Source: Nitrosarchaeum sp. (GTDB lineage Archaea > Thermoproteota > Nitrososphaeria > Nitrososphaerales > Nitrosopumilaceae). From it: a stretch of DNA of 7,252 bases. Position 1 is the stretch's first letter. Every line of letters starts with the position of its first letter. The stretch lies in the NCBI GenBank assembly GCA_016234975.1, contig JACRND010000013.1:1-7252 (forward strand). The letters run 5' to 3'. Both the position numbers and the translations under genes were made by a program. The notes under the pieces were generated by a model that worked only from the letters and a program-made list of their open reading frames with translations, ran no database searches and was not told the DNA's origin. Of the stretch, positions 5,603-7,252 are shown in pieces.

Positions 5603-6901
5603 TTGAAAGATATCGATCAAATAAATATGCAAAACCAACATCTCGATTTGAAGATTTCATCAACTCTTTCCAGTCTATCACAATCAAAAACAATATTCAT
5701 ACTAATTGGATTCATGTTTACTTTATTACTAATTTCTCAATTTGCATTTGCCGAGGTTTTCATACCGCCACAAGAATATATCGGATATTTTGATTATGAA
5801 GGCGTATATACAGTTGGAGGCAATGTAAAAAACCAAAATGATTATGCAGTAACTCCAACCATTTCAGTTTCTGTAATTGATGGAGAAAATACATTTACCA
5901 AGATAATATCACATGTTCCAATTCCACCAAAAACAGATATTCCATTTAAGACAAAATTTCCTGAAATCACAGGAGATTCTCCTATCTTATTACCAGCTGA
6001 GCTCAAATTTGTAAAAACCAAAAAAGATCCAATATCTATTGAAGTTCTTTATGATAAAACATTAATCAAACATGATGACGGTCATGTTACAGGACGAATT
6101 CATAATAATGGAAACCAAACCATCTTCAACCCAAAAATTCTTGCTATAGCTCATGGTAATGGAACAGTGCTTGATGTTGTTCACAATATTGAATATATTG
6201 ACAAAATAGAACCTGGTGAAATTCTAGAGTTTTCAATGTATCCTGATCCTTCAATAACTGATGATGTCTTTTTCTATAGCTGCTTTGCCCCTGTAGATAC
6301 TACTGTTGTTCCTGTTACCACAAAGAAAAATGGAGGCGATTTTGATTTTAGATATGATTCAGGTGCATGGTATTCTGCTGCTAAATTCAATGAAGAAGGA
6401 ACAACTCTTACAATACGTGGCTACAATAGTTACCCACTTGAAACTTATGCAAACTTTGAATTTCCGCAAATTTCAGGCAAAGAAAAATTTAATGTCACTT
6501 TAAACGATAAACCTGTAAAATTTATTCAAAGTATAGATGAGAACAAATTTTGGCATGTTGCATTTATTGTAGAACCAACCTCACAGGGAATTCTAAAAAT
6601 TACTGGTTTTGAAAAAGGTTTACCTCCTGAAACTTCTAGAATTCCACAATGGATAAAAACAAATGCAAATTGGTGGTCTACAAATCAAATATCTGATTCA
6701 GAATTTCTTGAAGGGATAGATTTCTTGTTTGAAAAGGGAATTGTTGTAGTACCATCAAAAGAAATGACTGCCAAATCAAATTGGAAACTTCCCACATGGA
6801 TAAAAATAACAGCAGGTTGGTGGTCTGAAGATAAAATTTCAGATGATGATTTTCTAAACATAATTGAAAATCTTGTTAAACGAAAAATAATTATAATTTA
6901 A
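5603..6901 (+). CDS. Secreted beta-domain protein with two diverged WIK modules
   Basis: The protein has 432 residues from TTG 5603; the in-frame ATG at 5627 (residue 9) is an equally possible start. A hydrophobic core at 31-48 ends in AFA|EV (cleavage after residue 50), preceded by an unusually long polar N-terminus of 20-30 residues. Residues 58-120 (YFDYEGVYTVGGNVKNQNDY) and 145-222 (VTGRIHNNGNQTIFNP, KIEPGEILEFSMYPD) look like two FxLYD-type Ig-like domains, which are common in secreted archaeal and bacterial proteins. Residues 241-340 form a third beta-rich region (FDFRYDSGAWYSAAKFN). The C-terminus has WIK modules at 347-383 (IPQWIKTNANWW) and 396-432 (LPTWIKITAGWW), the last ending the protein. 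There is no anchor and no enzyme motif. The shared tail links it to the 545-residue gene upstream, suggesting both attach to the same surface structure. Confidence 0.85.
   Translation: MKDIDQINMQNQHLDLKISSTLSSLSQSKTIFILIGFMFTLLLISQFAFAEVFIPPQEYIGYFDYEGVYTVGGNVKNQNDYAVTPTISVSVIDGENTFTKIISHVPIPPKTDIPFKTKFPEITGDSPILLPAELKFVKTKKDPISIEVLYDKTLIKHDDGHVTGRIHNNGNQTIFNPKILAIAHGNGTVLDVVHNIEYIDKIEPGEILEFSMYPDPSITDDVFFYSCFAPVDTTVVPVTTKKNGGDFDFRYDSGAWYSAAKFNEEGTTLTIRGYNSYPLETYANFEFPQISGKEKFNVTLNDKPVKFIQSIDENKFWHVAFIVEPTSQGILKITGFEKGLPPETSRIPQWIKTNANWWSTNQISDSEFLEGIDFLFEKGIVVVPSKEMTAKSNWKLPTWIKITAGWWSEDKISDDDFLNIIENLVKRKIIII
6641..6898 (+). repeat. Diverged WIK-module pair
   Basis: Two copies of the 37-residue module (6641-6751 and 6788-6898) lie 49 codons apart. 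They share P-x-W-I-K, the A-x-W-W pair, I-S-D and a following Phe, but differ at most other positions and clearly at the DNA level. This contrasts with the identical pair at 4720-5005 and shows that the tandem arrangement is old even though that pair is young. Confidence 0.8.
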
Positions 6902-6921
6902 TTTACTTAATCTGATAAATC

Positions 6922-6929
6922 TTATTATA
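6922..6929 (+). promoter_or_regulatory. TATA-like box of the rhomboid gene
   Basis: TTATTATA is centred about 30 nt before the ATG at 6956 with no Shine-Dalgarno between them. This fits a leaderless transcript and gives the rhomboid gene its own promoter, separate from the surface-protein gene that ends at 6901. Confidence 0.5.
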
Positions 6930-6955
6930 CAAACTTCAACTAGTCTTAATATCTA

Positions 6956-7252
6956 ATGTTACCATTACGAGATGAAAATCCACATCCTCCAGGATACAAA
7001 CCAACAATAACTTATGCACTAATTGCAATTAATGTTCTAGTCTTTTTTATTGAAGTTGCATACACTGGGCAATTTCTAGAATTTACAAATAACAACGCAT
7101 ATAATTTATTTTATAATTGGGGTGCAGTACCAAATTGTGTTACGGGTGGGACCGTATCAAACATAGATTTTGGCAAAGGTCCAATACAAATTACATGTCC
7201 TGATGCACCATGCATCTCTCTTCTAAGTTCTGTTTTCTTGCATGGTGGTGCA
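6956..7252 (+). CDS. Rhomboid-family intramembrane serine protease (3' end missing)
   Basis: The first 99 codons are present and the frame runs off the window. The start MLPLRDENPHPPGYKPTITYALIAINVLVFFIE is the standard opening of archaeal and bacterial rhomboids: a short polar RDENP segment, then transmembrane helix 1. NWGAVPN and SLLSSVFLHGGA match the loop and the start of the helix that carries the FLHGG motif, so the next residues should be the WxHxxxN region. The catalytic Gly-x-Ser and His lie beyond the window, so activity cannot be judged. Rhomboids cut substrates inside the membrane. The loop before FLHGG is about 30 residues long and has three cysteines (61, 81, 86), including CPDAPC, which is unusual for the family as I know it. 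The gene follows the surface-protein cluster but has its own TATA-like box. Confidence 0.88.
   Translation, partial: MLPLRDENPHPPGYKPTITYALIAINVLVFFIEVAYTGQFLEFTNNNAYNLFYNWGAVPNCVTGGTVSNIDFGKGPIQITCPDAPCISLLSSVFLHGGA

Noticed and set aside
5042..5620. Shared N-terminal MKDI in the 66-residue and 432-residue proteins
   Set aside because: Only four residues match and nothing similar follows, so it is most likely chance in AT-rich DNA.
6306..6503. 65-codon plus-strand open frame
   Set aside because: A second frame inside the 432-residue surface protein with no domain pattern.
6956..7252. Rhombosortase that processes the neighbouring surface proteins
   Set aside because: The known rhombosortase substrate tail (GlyGly-CTERM) is absent here; the PEFG tail is linked to archaeosortase instead, and the N-terminus matches ordinary rhomboids.

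Overview
The window looks like chromosomal DNA of an ammonia-oxidising thaumarchaeon (Nitrososphaerota), most likely Nitrosopumilus-like. The evidence is low GC, a single-domain blue-copper protein ending in a PEFG-CTERM tail, several secreted proteins carrying the thaumarchaeal WIKxxAxWW module, a CFI-box protein, and archaeal TATA-like boxes about 25-30 nt before start codons with no Shine-Dalgarno, which suggests leaderless mRNAs. The lineage call is inferred from protein families I recognise; no search was run.

Layout. 1-586 (+) is the 3' part of a secreted, C-terminally anchored protein whose predicted mature N-terminus is histidine. It converges on 601-1464 (-), a cupredoxin (plastocyanin-like) protein with a complete His/Cys/His/Met copper site, a second Ig-like domain with a histidine cluster, and a PEFG-CTERM tail. 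Upstream on the same strand, 1523-2335 (-) encodes an Ig-like/CFI-box protein with a C-terminal membrane segment. An AT-rich divergent spacer (2336-2513) follows. Then comes a rightward block: an exported protein with a YVAKFVCG/PGHYxTDI motif (2514-3350); a 545-residue secreted Ig-like protein ending in two WIKNNAGWW modules (3377-5014); a small soluble protein (5042-5242); an open frame that looks like the surviving C-terminus of another WIKNN protein (5202-5525); a 432-residue secreted protein with two diverged WIK modules (5603-6901); and the start of a rhomboid-family membrane protease (6956 to the window end).

Five of the eight intact or partial genes carry a signal peptide or N-terminal export segment, and two of them also have a C-terminal anchor; a sixth, cut by the window start, shows the end of one. 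The window therefore reads as a cell-surface locus. Two modules recur between neighbours: an Ig-like unit with a His/aromatic-rich strand (genes at 601, 1523 and 3377) and the 37-residue WIKxxAxWW unit (five copies within 2.2 kb). One pair of WIK modules is a perfect 136-bp tandem duplication, so the array is still changing. No RNA gene, CRISPR array or insertion sequence was seen.
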